A stretch of 64,000 bases of DNA, from NCBI GenBank assembly GCA_905147135.1, contig LR990042.1, positions 10,593,545 to 10,657,544 of the forward strand. Reading direction: 5' to 3'. This document shows, one piece after another, positions 24,066 through 35,753 of this stretch. Origin of the DNA: Blastobasis lacticolella. Its lineage: Eukaryota > Arthropoda > Insecta > Lepidoptera > Blastobasidae. A program made the position numbers and the translations under genes. The notes beneath the pieces are model-generated. The model made no database searches, had not been told where the DNA came from, and worked only from the letters and a program-made list of their open reading frames with translations. Each line of letters starts with the position of its first letter. Position 1 is the stretch's first letter.

Positions 24066-24265
24066 TATTGGCGTCAATATCCCGGTTATGCTCTCGCGCA
24101 CGAGGGCTCGAGGTCCACCTTGACCATGACCATGATCCAGGATTTTGCAGATCAACACATACACTGGAGTGACTGCCATCTGACCCGTGACCCTGATTCG
24201 TGACCCTGCTACCAGGAGTTACATATTCAGTCTCCTGAATGAACCGATTCTTTTCTTCGCCAATA
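24066..24265 (-). mobile_element. SINE family B, body only
   Basis: The minus strand shares with 42868-43080 the order ATTCA..GACTGAATATGTAA, TGCAAAATCCTGG, GGTCAAGGTGGACC, GCGAGAGC and CGGGATATTGACGCCAA. The tRNA-like head is absent. A TGACC-rich stretch (24185-24215) is locally duplicated. Confidence 0.7.
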
Positions 24266-25312
24266 CGCTCGTCTAATTAGAAACCTGCCACATAATAAAA
24301 CAACAGGAAGCCACATCCAACATCACGCACGTTACATATTGATGAAATTCGAGCATCAGCATAAACCCTGTCACGAAAAGAGAGGCTTATAGGTGCAGAT
24401 TTATTCAAATCCGGCTGTAATCTTCCCTCGGTCGAATTGCAAGAGTGCCAAAACCCACAAATCAGATACACAGTACAAAGGTACCCGGCATTCACAAGTC
24501 TACGTCTAGGCGTCTAGCGAACATAGAATACTAATGTTGTGAACAGCTCTCGTGCAAAGTGATGCTATCGTCGCTCCCGAGTGAATTGTGGTTTTTGAAC
24601 AGTGGCTCACTCGAAAATGAATACAAAATAGGTGCCGCTTTTTGGTAGTTGGAGTCTGTATCAAGGGATTCTTTGCGGTTTCCTGTAAAATGTAATATAA
24701 GTGTTGAATGAGTGTGTATAAAATTCATTTCTATGATTTGATTAAAATGCGTTCCGAAACCATTGGTTCTATCGCAGAGCCTTCTCTGATGAATGATTGA
24801 TCTCTGAAAATGATTGATTATAATATTTTATACTACCTTAAATGAGCGTGCTCTGTATACATTGGATTCGTACCTTTTTCTAAAACTATCTCATTAGAAT
24901 CATCTGTACATGCGAAATATCATCATCACATCTTACATCCTCGGTTAAACATCCTCATTATTTGCACATTCATCCTTTTTATATCTAATCTACCTAATCT
25001 AGTCTGTAATCCTAAATAACTTTTAGCATCTCTATATCAGGTAAGAAACACTACACGTATAACTCTTGCTGTGAAAATAACGCCAAATACAGCTACTAAA
25101 ACTAAAGCTAATGTTGAAGTTTGGGACTAGTTTAACTCCGGAATGGCCGCTAGTCCGAGCGACGTAGCGCATGTCCAACACGTACGTACCTAAATCCTAC
25201 GTATATGCCGTTATTTATGTGTACCGCATCCAGTGGAGTTAGTACGCGCTAGGCCTTCAGTCTAGGTATCTAGTGTGTGAAATCTATTAGAGAAAAATAT
25301 TGAAATATAAAG
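24266..25312. other. Intergenic, nothing recognised
   Basis: AT-rich. Open frames of 65-72 codons on the minus strand (24277-24495, 24531-24728) have no recognised features. Confidence 0.5.
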
Positions 25313-25560
25313 CCAGTGGCTATGTGGTTAAGGTATCCGACTCGTAAGCGAGAGGGACCGGGTTCGCATCCCACTGCGCCTATGTACCAAGACTCTTTTC
25401 TGAGTTTTGTACATTAGTTGAGTGCTAACCGATACTCTTATGGTGAGGAAAAACATCGTAAAGAAACCTGCGCATTCAGTCGACTGAATGTGTAACTATA
25501 ATCCAATCTGGTCAGGTTCCCATGATAGCAGGGGAACCTGACCAGATCCATTCCATTAAA
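25313..25560 (+). mobile_element. SINE family B, head plus proximal body
   Basis: The tRNA-like head has GGTTAAGGTATCCGACTCG, a CTCGTAAGCGAG hairpin and a B-box-like GGTTCGCATCC. It is followed by the body with GAGGAAAAACATCGTAAAG, CATTCAGTCGACTGAATG and a perfect hairpin at 25506-25547. The distal half seen at 42960-43080 is missing. The head lacks proper acceptor-stem pairing, so it is not a tRNA gene. Confidence 0.75.
25506..25547. repeat. Perfect 16-bp-arm hairpin inside SINE B
   Basis: The arms at 25506-25521 and 25532-25547 are exact reverse complements around a 10-base loop. The related copy at 42930-42970 holds only the left arm in recognisable form. Confidence 0.85.
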
Positions 25561-28500
25561 TTTAAAGGCCATTGGCATTGGCAAACAACGTCACTGCATA
25601 GATATATTAAGATAAATTGTCTTAGTAAAAATTAAATAAAGTTATATTTGCCTTAGTTATCGGTTCAATTTGTAATACGAGCGGTTTTTACTGTCCGATA
25701 CTGCATAACAGGCACATTATTTTATACGACATGTTTTACCATTAACTCGACAACCTGCAAGAACGAGATCATGTAAGAGTCGTCAAGGCATACTATACGA
25801 GCAATAAACAAACCCCTCGTGCACTAGCTGAATTCATTTGCAAGGGAACGCAGTGAGCGATGCAAATTCTCGCGGCGATTCGACGCTACGCGGCATTGGC
25901 ACGCGCGCATATTAATTAAATCCCTGATACGTCCTAATTACTTAAATAGCTTGGCTTATGATTACATAGGACCAAGTAATGAGAACTATATAGAGTCTAT
26001 CATATAGCCTATCTAATATAAGCTATCACCAGCGAAGCGAGGTGACAAAGGTCTTCCGCTGGGCACTCTGAGACGGGAAGAGTCTCGCAAGCCGATTATC
26101 ATCTCGTATATTATTACTAGCTAGAAAAGTTTATAAGTAGCCGCCATTTTGAATTTTTAGTATGGAGAGATTGGCCTTGCTCAATATTTAGTTATAATTA
26201 ATTCCATAAGGCGGCCTTTTATCAGAACCTGTACCTAATTTCTAGAAAGTATTCATGTTGCTTTCAGTATATTTTAAATTGCATTAAATATGTACGTTAT
26301 TTTGATAACATACATTAACCTACCTCATCCTATCCTAAGTATGACTTTAATATTTATCCTAAGCATTAATTTAAGCCTTTGACAAAGAAAAGCACTTGCG
26401 AAGCGCTGCGCAATTCAGCGGCGATTTCCATAATACAAAGTACTCTTTATAGAAGTTCATGTGAAGCACTTTCTACGGAGAATGTTTCAACACCGCGCTT
26501 ACAAAATGCTTTCAGTTTTCATAGCAGAATTATGTTCATAGGTTGAGTGAGTCTTTCTACATAAACTGAAAGTACCTACTTATTTAAATACTTTAACCTT
26601 ATATGCCCTACATATATTTACAGCGGGTACTGTAAATACAAATATAAAACATAGAGGCCAATAGTGTAGTGCCGACTATGCCGTTCATCCAATCATCATA
26701 AATCATAAAATTCGTTTTCAACCAAAGAGAATGAAAAGTTACCTTTATTTTTCAATCTCCTTGTTTTCAACACAGGCTTTGAATTGCTTGTTTTTAACAC
26801 AGACTTCGAATGGATGCTTTTGGTTTTGAATGACAAACGAGCAGTCGGAACTTCCGGTAAACGGTTGGTAACTGTCGTCCATAACATTATCATGTGTAAC
26901 AAAGCGGCTGGCAGCAGGTGCGTTGTCACTATGAGGGCTCAACTGATATACCTACCTACCTATATCACATCAGACAAGCCGGTACAATATCTATATAAAT
27001 CTGATAGAGTTTAGAATTTAGACTAGGTTATTTGTAGAGGGCGTGCGAGATAAGTCTGCATGTCATGTCATTCTTTTTGTTGGGAGTTATCGAGTTGTTC
27101 CTGTAATCCGTTTCAACATTTAGTAAATATGAAGAGTGGCGCTGTTGTCTCTTTATACTTATAACAATGTTTGTAGGTCTGCTGATAACACCCGGTACTA
27201 TAAAGATGAAACGCTGTCTAATGTCTTTCAAATTCACAATCATGTGGCTTGACAGGTTTCAAGAATGAGATGACAGGTGTATAGTCGACAACAAATCATT
27301 CATTGACAAATTTTTTTTCGTGGTGTGCTGTAATACATTTGCGAATCTATATCACAGCTGCAGGCCCTAACTGGGCCAATTAAACCTACGGCGCACACGT
27401 CAGGGACTTCAATACCCATCCCCTATGCGCGTGTTTGGCTCTGTTTGGCCAACGAACTGCAGTAGGCGGTCTCTATTGACACTCCGAATTCAATTAGCGG
27501 GGATTTATTTGCTGATGGGTGACACAGTTCCGAGTGGCAACGACGCGGGTTGCCACGAGTTCTACCGGAATGCGGATAAAGTGTTATAATTTTTTTAATA
27601 ATCTTCTGTCAGTCAGTCTTGCGGATGTCAAGCGGCGTAATGTTTTTACGTTGATGTTTTATTCGCAGTAGGAAAAATCTCAAGTTATTGGCGACTCTCA
27701 AGGTACTATACCTTGCTATACCTATTTGCGATCTTTATCGAAAACACTGTTGTTGAACGTCGAAATAAATTTATTATAATGTAATGTATTCGCAGAGTGA
27801 CAGTGTTCATATAAAGTGAGTTATTCTATTTGCGGGAATCAAACCAGCAAGTGTGTAGCCTGGTATTTTAGTTTTTGGTTATGACGATTTTCTCACGCGC
27901 ACTAATGTTGCAGAATGAGCTCATGAAAGCCTCTGTCTGTATAACCTATCCGAAAATCGCCCATTCCTGACCTTTTGCAATTGAGGTACCCTTTTTTTTT
28001 CAAACCAATTAATTGGGTTATAGGTATCATCATGAAATGAGACCGATTTGTAAACTGACCTCTATCGCCGAATTCCATACTAACTATATACTACTTTTAA
28101 GCTCGTTTACTCAGTAAATAGAACTAAATGTCATGAAGGCCTTACCTTACACATATGTATTACAGGAGACTTGTAATTCTATGGCTTCCTGTTAACAACA
28201 TAAATTTCCGAAAATAAATAAATGAATGCATAGGTGAAAACAATTTCGAAAACATTCACATTCAATCAATTCACCATTTTTAAAATGACCTTATTATTTT
28301 GTCCAACTTTGGAAATGTCAGATAGAATAACGTAATAAATACCGTGCCAGAAAGCTTAAATCCCCCGTGAGAAACCGCAGCTGCCACAAAAATCTCGCTC
28401 AGGATCTGTCTACCTACGTGGGCTGCGTAGCAATGCTTGCACCATTTCGTGAAATTACACCGAAAATCCATATGAAAGGAAAGATTCGAAACGTAGAATC

Positions 28501-29162
28501 AACATAATATTGATATCCGACACAAATCGATTTAGATTGCACAAAGTATCTTTTAAATAGTAGCTACTTTTAACCAGTCCTAAGTGATAAAAAGACGTGT
28601 TGGAGGTAAAAAAGTCTTTCGATAATATCATTTTTTAGTTTCCTGTGGCAGTTTTTATATAAATAGGTTACCAGTAAGTCCTTACTTTTCGTAATTTAGA
28701 TATGCTCACGGTGGGAAAGTGTTGAGCAAACATTTCACTACCATGCTATCACAGTCGTATTGTATACTTGTGCAACTCTGCTGAAGTGCAGTTCCGCTCG
28801 ATGCGTTCTAAACATAGAAAACAATTAAAGTTTCATTGTTGTCATAAAACTACTTTCATTGTTTTCTATGGTTCTAACATATAAAATATAATATTTTAAT
28901 ACGTGGTTTCTGTTAAATATGTTATCCTCAGATCCGATTTAAAAGTTTAACTTTTAATTGATGTGGTTAACCAATCATTTCCATTTCAATTTCTACTGTG
29001 TTCTCTCCTTTAATCTCTGAATATCATACCGGTAAAACCAACTAGCGAGACTCAATTCAATTAATGTTTGCGCTACTGATTACTGCGGCAAACTGACTTT
29101 TATTAACAGAGCGTAAGCGTTCTGTTTGCGATTTTGCTACATTCTTGTATTTACAATATTTC
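25561..29162. other. Intergenic, nothing recognised as a gene
   Basis: Mostly AT-rich. A two-unit repeat of about 27-30 bp with AACACAG cores lies at 26765-26825. An imperfect hairpin with arms around GAAAACAAT / ATTGTTTTC lies at about 28815-28871. No frame here has a domain or repeat match I recognise. Confidence 0.45.
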
Positions 29163-29300
29163 TGTTACGGGTCTGGGTGTTCTATGTATAATAAGTATGT
29201 ATTTAAAAGTATATAAGTAGTATATCACTTAGCTAGCACCTATATAACAAGCTTTGCTTAGTTTGGGGCTAGATGGCGCTGTGTGAATTTGTCCAAGATT
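29163..29300 (+). mobile_element. SINE family A copy, head missing
   Basis: It starts at TGTTACGGGTCTGGGTG and continues through the middle AAGTATGTATTTAAAAG to GGGGCTAGATGGCGCTGTG and GAATTTGTCC. A (TTTAT)-like tail follows and leads without a gap into a family C copy. Confidence 0.85.
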
Positions 29301-29320
29301 TTTATTTTATTATTATGATT

Positions 29321-29588
29321 AGCCGTGTGGTGACCGGCAGAGTAGAATAGCACCAACCCCTTACGCTCATGGGTGTCGTACAAGGCGACTAATGTTTTCG
29401 AGGCAAAAGATCAAAAGTCTCCGTAGTCTGAAAAATGGGCAGCAGCATTTTCCATTGTTATATTTAAACACTGCGATCTCCAACCCGCCTGCCAAGCGTG
29501 GAGATTATGGCAATAACCTCCCCTTTCGTGGGAGAGGCCCTAAGTCCTGCAGTGGACTGTTACGGGCTGTGATGAAGATGATGATTTA
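29321..29588 (+). repeat. Family C repeat, best preserved plus-strand copy
   Basis: It runs from GTGTGGTGACCGGCAGAGTA through GTCGTACAAGGCGACTAATG and CACTGCGATCTCCAACC to CCTAAGTCCTGCAGTGGAC and a (GAT)n tail. It has no ORF of its own. The (GAT)n end suggests mobilisation by a LINE that recognises GAT-type tails, as RTE-like elements do; this is an inference. Confidence 0.8.
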
Positions 29589-31048
29589 TTTTATTATTAT
29601 TATTTACAATTAGCTGTAGATAACAAAAGGATATAAACTTAAAAGAATCAGTAGGTACCTATTTAAATACATTCTAAATAATTGCTGTATATACATATTA
29701 TATTGTATAAATGATACATTAATAATATTTTCTTTTACCATCCACAAGCTACGCTCAATTTGTAAATAGGTGCCCAGGTCCAAAACTTAAAATAGAGCCT
29801 ATAATAGAAAGCCTAATATATGGCTTCCATCGTCGCTTGACGATGATTTCACCAACGTTCCGTTACAAATGGAGCAGCTAACCTATTTATAACCGAGGCA
29901 GTACTCGAGGCCACTTCACCCCGTGACGTTTCCGTGACATAACCTTACGCAGCCAGCTCAGCGGTATCCATTTCAATTAACGTGACGCACAACGAATTAC
30001 ATTCAGAATTCCACATAGTACAGTGGAGAACATAAATATCTCTTTGTCAGCGAGTTGGTTTCCATCCCGGGATCCATTTAGCGTGGCGCAACTAACTTTT
30101 ATTGCAGAAAATCATGATGTACGTGGGAGGGGGCATTAATTTCGCGTACCATGTGCGCGGCGAATGCGGCGAGTGCGCCGCGAACGCTCGTTTGTACTAC
30201 CCCTTTTTATTTTGTTTGAACCGTATATTCTCATTAGCTTTAACGGTACGAGTTGTGCTCGCTAATGTTTAGCAAAATTGTATTCTTTAAACCGAGTTCT
30301 TTCATATCTTTGTAGTACAGTTAACAAAGCATAACTTGTGTTAATACTAATCTAGCGAGGTTTAACCACAAATATTAAGCCTTATAAAATTCTATTACCT
30401 ACTTATTAAATTTGACCCAATACGACAAATATAGTATTCCATCTTAAAACTAAATATCGGAACCCAAACTTAAATTCCATTTGTTAAGTAGATACTAAGA
30501 TTGTCTACGAATACCTAGGCGGTTTAAAAAAGAGAGTCATCCCATCTTAAAGTTAAATACCGGAACCCAAACTTAAATTCCATTTGTTAAGTCAGTCGGC
30601 ACCACCTGAGGGTAGGACAATAAATTAATCTCCAAGGAGTTTCGGGAAACAAATTCAAAGCACCTGCCAAAGTCTTGGCGACAAATGAAATACCCTACTT
30701 TGTCCTTGCTCACCCGTCGAGGGATGTGACACGGTAGAATCGGTCCTTATTTACCCCATGATAGTAAACAAAACTTATAAAAACGTTTGAGGTTATTGCT
30801 TAAGTAAATTGTAACTATACAAGTGGTAGTCCAGTGTTAAATTTAAGAAAAAACACTGTCATCTCGGTTATCCGCTGAAAGCAAAGACAAGCGAGATTGA
30901 CCAAAGTCTGCCGCTAGGAACCTTATACTGGTTGAACAGTTGGCACCCCTTGACGTTATTATTTTTATTAACATCGACCAAAATTGTATATTACCATCTC
31001 ATTTTTATTCAACTAATACCTTCCTACTGTACCTTCTTAGGAAATAAT
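29589..31048. other. Intergenic with a spaced direct duplication
   Basis: About 51 bp are repeated, at 30440-30490 and 30542-30592, with only a few substitutions. Both contain CGGAACCCAAACTTAAATTC. About 51 bp of unrelated sequence separates them. No gene is visible. Confidence 0.7.
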
Positions 31049-31366
31049 CTTGGCGTCAATATTCCGGTTTTGCTCTCGTGCGATCCAGGTTTTGGCAGAT
31101 CAGGTAATTACAGTAGAGCAACTGCCATCTGACCTCCTGTTAACCCTGAACAGGAGAACCTATCAACATTAGATCATGGTTACACATTCAGTCGCATGAA
31201 TCTGCAGGTGTCCTCCTCCAGATGTTTTCTTTCGCCATAAGAGCTTCGGAACACTTCCACTGATGTAGATACACATCTTAAAAAGTCATTAGTATATTAA
31301 AGTGGCACTAGGGATCGAACTCGGTACCTCTCTCTTACGTGTGGGATCCGGTAGCCACCGACGTTT
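31049..31366 (-). mobile_element. SINE family B, near full length
   Basis: On the minus strand the tRNA-like head (GTCGGTGGCTACCGGATCCC) is followed by GGTTCGATCCCTAGTGCCAC-like sequence. The body follows with GACTGAATGTGTAACCATGA, ACCTGATCTGCCAAAACCTG and CCGGAATATTGACGCCAAG. This is the only copy here with both the head and the distal body. It is diverged. Confidence 0.75.
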
Positions 31367-31589
31367 CATAGAAAGTGTCATAGAAATCATGATAATTATG
31401 TTTGTTCTTAGGTTAGGTCCGAATGCAATCACTTTGATTTTGGCTGCGTACTTCTTAGAAAATATTTTATAATTAAAAGTATCAGGTTATTTGGAAAAAC
31501 AGAACGCATAAACAATTTTAGTCCCAGTTTGGGTGCCAATTTGTCGAAACCGGTAAATTGGCGTCCTGGTAGTGACTTCTTTGAAGCTG

Positions 31590-31700
31590 AGCAATAATTG
31601 TATTTTACAGACGTTATAGCCTACCTATTGTAAACCACATTTTAAGCAATAAAGATATTCATTCATTCATTCATTCATTTATTCATTCATTCATTCATTA
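31590..31700 (+). repeat. LINE-type 3' end with (ATTC)n tail
   Basis: AGCAATAAAGATATTC is followed by an almost perfect (ATTC)n run to 31699. LINEs of the CR1/L2 group end in short tandem repeats after an AATAAA-like signal, so this is probably the stump of a 5'-truncated insertion. Confidence 0.55.
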
Positions 31701-32059
31701 GCGCTGACCTGAATACTGTACCCAGGTATTTTCGTTTATTTCCACTAGTACACAGCACAGTTCTGTTAACATAACTACTGTAATTTTTTATTATTATATG
31801 AAATTACATGTAGGTAGTACGAATCAACGGCCCAGAAATGTTCGTCAAAAATCGTGATTTAAGTTAATTTTACGATTTTGTTTTGAACGAATTGCCTCCA
31901 TAAGTATACAAAGCTAATACGAAAAATAAGATCTTACCAATCCAATTATTTATTATCAAAGTCACAGTTCAAAGATTAGTTAGTTGACCCATTTTAGATG
32001 ACCGACTTTAAAGTTGTGTATCTATGGCTTATTACCATCGTCAAAATTTAAGTACGTAC

Positions 32060-32261
32060 CTAGCGTAGTTGTTAAAATTTTATGTTTGATGCAATCCGAC
32101 TTCAGTGTTCCAAACACAATTCTCAAACCTATTTCAGGATCGTTCCGCAAAGCCCCGATCGTAACAACGTCAACCTGCACCGTGTACCAATCGAATCCAG
32201 GAGTATTTGGCAGTCTACCAACTAGAATAGATACTTTCAGATCACAGTTGATCCATTTATC
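32060..32261 (-). CDS. Putative orphan exon of an unrecognised gene
   Basis: The minus strand has an open segment in normal-looking protein sequence (DKWINCDLKVSILVGRLP at the start, VDVVTIGALRNDPEIGLRIV in the middle). It is bounded by a pyrimidine-rich acceptor (TTTTTCAG at 32269-32262) and a strong donor (GTACGT at 32059-32054). The exon would be 202 nt, entering in phase 0 and leaving in phase 1, and so cannot be a single-exon gene. Composition is balanced and less AT-rich than its surroundings, unlike the shadow frames nearby. I do not recognise the family, and no adjacent exon is evident within several kb. It could be a real exon with long introns, an alternative exon, or a remnant of a mobile or duplicated gene. 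Confidence rests only on splice signals and composition. Confidence 0.4.
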
Positions 32262-35200
32262 CTGAAAAACGCAAGTAAATTGAAAATATTTTGGATTTTT
32301 TCCAATAACTTTCTTATTTAATTTTATGTGTGTGTGTGTTTCATTCAGCAAAAGTATTTAGTTGCAGACCCTGATTAGGTTTACCTTAGATACTACTTAC
32401 AACTTTTTCCTTTGGCTTAAATTTTTTTTATGAATTTTTTAAACATCCAATTAATTTCAAATGAATATTATGTTCTGCAGCACAAGTCCATATATCTCAT
32501 TCAATCTATTAAATATTAAACGACAAAATCGTATTACGAGTATATGGTAAGAAGGAGCGCAATGTGTCTAATTGTACAGAAACTGAATTGATCGTTCTTC
32601 GATATGTACCTATAACAACATTGGTTCAATTTTCGTATTCATGTACCCCATATTACACTTAATACATATCATCATCATCACGGCGTTATGTCCCGGTTGC
32701 GCTTCCACGCAGCACGCGAGGGCCCGGGGTCCGCCTTCCTACTCTTCTTGGCCCACTTCGCTCGGTCTTCGGTACCCTTGACGGTAAGCTTGTTGGCACG
32801 AATATCACACTAAATACATATAATACGTAATTTAAAAGTCTCATTTTTATATAGAGTTATGTTTTATTTATTTTACAATTTAGTCTTATTTCCAATCATG
32901 ATTGATAAAACCTGTTACTATACTTTATCATGGGGCTTTCATTTGCATTAACTATAAATTAACTGCACATCACAGTGTCCAGGAGGTATACAGAAAGGCT
33001 TAAGTGCCCTCAGCTTTAAAAGATAAGGAGATATTTATTCCGGATATAATATTACTTACAATTTACGCTCTGTAAAAGGCATTTTAGCAGTCCATGAGGA
33101 TTTTACTGAATACCAATTTGTTGAACCGCTTAAGATATGTCATCAAAGGAATTGGAGTCTCGACTTTCTTTTCATATCTAAGTACGTACTTTACTTGATA
33201 TTGCATTAAATTGAATGTCGTCATCGTTATAATTATATATTAAATAAAAAAATATTAGGAATGTACTGATATTTATAAAAAAATTGCAGCGCGATACCTG
33301 CGCTACACTGCATCGTGCTCAGTCAGCAGCTGTTTCGACAGTTTTATCTTTACACCCCAATTAACAGCGCTGCAGAGCTGCAGAGCTGTATCAGCTAACA
33401 TCCGAAAACTCGTAATATAGGTACTCTTCGCTCTACGGCACATTATTTTATCTGCTATGTATAGTATTACAGAATATGTATAAATACAAATGAAATGTGC
33501 ATGGTACCTGTTTTACCCTATAGTACTCTAGAGGCATGTACAGTGCCGTGGTCAGTTACCTTCTTCAGGTATGCAACGTCATGGTGGTTAGAAACAAACC
33601 TCAGATCAGTAATACCACAGACAAAAAAATACTACGTACAAACAGTACTGAGGTCTGGTTTATTTAGGTACTTAAGTCTGTACTAACATGTTATAAATCC
33701 GAAAAGCTTTTTTATTTGCACCTTTCCGGTAAGCTTTTTATCTTCAAAAATAAAACTGAGCGGGGTGAAATAGAGGACGAGTTTATATTCGTCCTTATGG
33801 ACCCATAATTTATACAATATTTATCCCCGATGTTAAGGATAGGTACGAAATTAGTCGCGGGCAAAAGCTAATAAAAACACACACATACAATATACACACA
33901 CCCATATTCTATAGACTATCGAATATCACAAGCTACAATAATCGTCCAGTAACAATAGAATCCATAATTTAAAGACAAAGCTACGATTCCGATACTCCTA
34001 TTTTGCCTATTCCACATTTAAACATTAACGCTAGTTGAGGGTACTTCTGACCCTGAGCTAGTAAATATGTAGTTATTTATGCAAGGCCTCTAATCGAAGC
34101 CTGTAGCCTCTCGCTCAAGTCTAACTATCAGTCGGTAAAAGACAATGTTTATTTTACATGTGCTAATTTCCTTCAAGCACATTGTGACATTTTCTTATAG
34201 ATTAGGTACAGTAGAGACGTACAATATTTTTTTACTATGGGCCTACATTACATTGAAAGGCAAGGTACCTATAATTCTATGAAGACAGCAAAATAGCTAG
34301 AATTCATCTGTTATTGGATAAAATGAACAATGTAATTTGGACAATGTGTTGTATTGTGAGTTGGTAAGTAAATACTACGATAATCCTTCGTATCGTTGCC
34401 TGTGGTGCCAGTAATGGGAACAGGGAAAATTAATAGCATTCGCAGATGGAAACAAAAGCCGAGCAAGTTTCAGCTGATTTCAATAATAAATCAATTTGTA
34501 AGCGGAGCCTTTAACGAAAATCAGAGGGATATTTTCGATGCTTCGTCGCCGGAAGCTTTATGATAATTAGTCGGATTCCCTGAGATTTACTTCCTCCGAA
34601 TTTCGTGTTGATTCTCATCGATATCGCGTTTTATGAATAAGAGTAAGTATTTATGAGGGCTTTATGAAACTAAATGGATTGCCAAACACAAAGTCAAGAG
34701 AAAAACACAAGAGTTAGGGAATATAAAATACCAGCGAGCTGAAAGAAATAATGTTCTGATATTCAAATTATATTTCATAATACAGTGACTTTAATTTGCC
34801 AAAGTGTTTTATTACGTAGGGCTGGCATTAAGTACCGAATATTGGTCCTGTTATGTGAGAGAGTGCGTAAATTCAAACTGTAGGCACAAAATAGAATGGC
34901 CAGAATACTAGGTACGTCAGAATTTAGCTTCCAGTATTTGACCCAAACTGCGGAAACACGAAACATCTACATCACTTGATGACACTACTGAAGAAATTTT
35001 GATTGAGTAACCCTCATGAAACATTCAAAATTATTACTATCCCCAGCAGCCCTACAGGAGTTCTGGCTTTCAAACGGTTTTCGTTAAAAGTTTGTATTTA
35101 ACTAATAATTCAAATTTAAACCTTGGGGAAAGTCCCCGCTTCACATACTTTGTGTTCAAACCTAAGCATGAATCAGCATATTATGCGGGAAGTGTGCTTG

Positions 35201-35509
35201 TGACGTTTTACTTACTTTGAGCTTTGAATATTGTTGAGATGAGCTCAGCACTCCCTTGTAAATGTGGTAAATATATGCTAGCTAGTATGTATAGAATCTT
35301 TGGGAAAAAAATAAATTATATTTTACTTCACCCTATTAAATAGGGAATTACACACATACTATTAAATAAACGTGAAATTTTGTGTATTTGTACATATTTC
35401 ATTTTAATACACAATCTCGTAAAAACGGCTGAATGTATTCGGATAGAATTTGACTATACGTACATAATTTGTTCCAAAATTCAATGTAGTTTCCACGGAA
35501 TAATAGTAT
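32262..35509. other. Intergenic with two repeat tails
   Basis: At 32668-32800 there is a (CAT)n start, GGCGTTATGTCCCGGTTGCG and CACGCGAGGGCCCGGGGTCC: the minus-strand end of a GAT-tailed repeat. At 33710-33876 a degenerate Helitron-like segment ends GTCGCGGGCAAAAGCTAATA. A (TG)n run lies at 32329-32338. Short CTGCAGAG duplications lie at 33370-33385. No gene is visible. Confidence 0.5.
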
Positions 35510-35753
35510 GGTGGTGTCCGACAGAGAAGAATAGCACCAACCCATATACTCGTGGGTGTCGTACAAGGCGACTAATATTTTCGAGGCAAAAGATCTAGTT
35601 TCCATAGACTGGAAAATGGGCAGCAGCGTTTCCCATTGTTCTATATTATTTATAGCACTGCGATCTCCAACCCATCTGCAAAGCATGTAGATCATAGCAA
35701 TAAGCTCCCCTTACGTAGGAGAGGCCCTATGTCCTGCTGTGATGATGATGATG
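35510..35753 (+). repeat. Family C repeat copy
   Basis: It starts TGGTGTCCGACAGAGAAGAA and shares GTGTCGTACAAGGCGACTAA, GGGCAGCAGCG and CACTGCGATCTCCAACCC with the other copies. It ends GTCCTGCTGTGATGATGATG. It is diverged, but the order is complete. Confidence 0.8.

Noticed and set aside
25313..25390. Possible tRNA gene
   Set aside because: A- and B-box-like words are present, but the acceptor stem does not pair and a SINE body follows; the same head occurs at 18.5 and 31.3 kb.
31655..31699. (ATTC)n run as a possible CRISPR-like or satellite array
   Set aside because: A simple 4-bp microsatellite at the end of a LINE-type tail, with no spacers.
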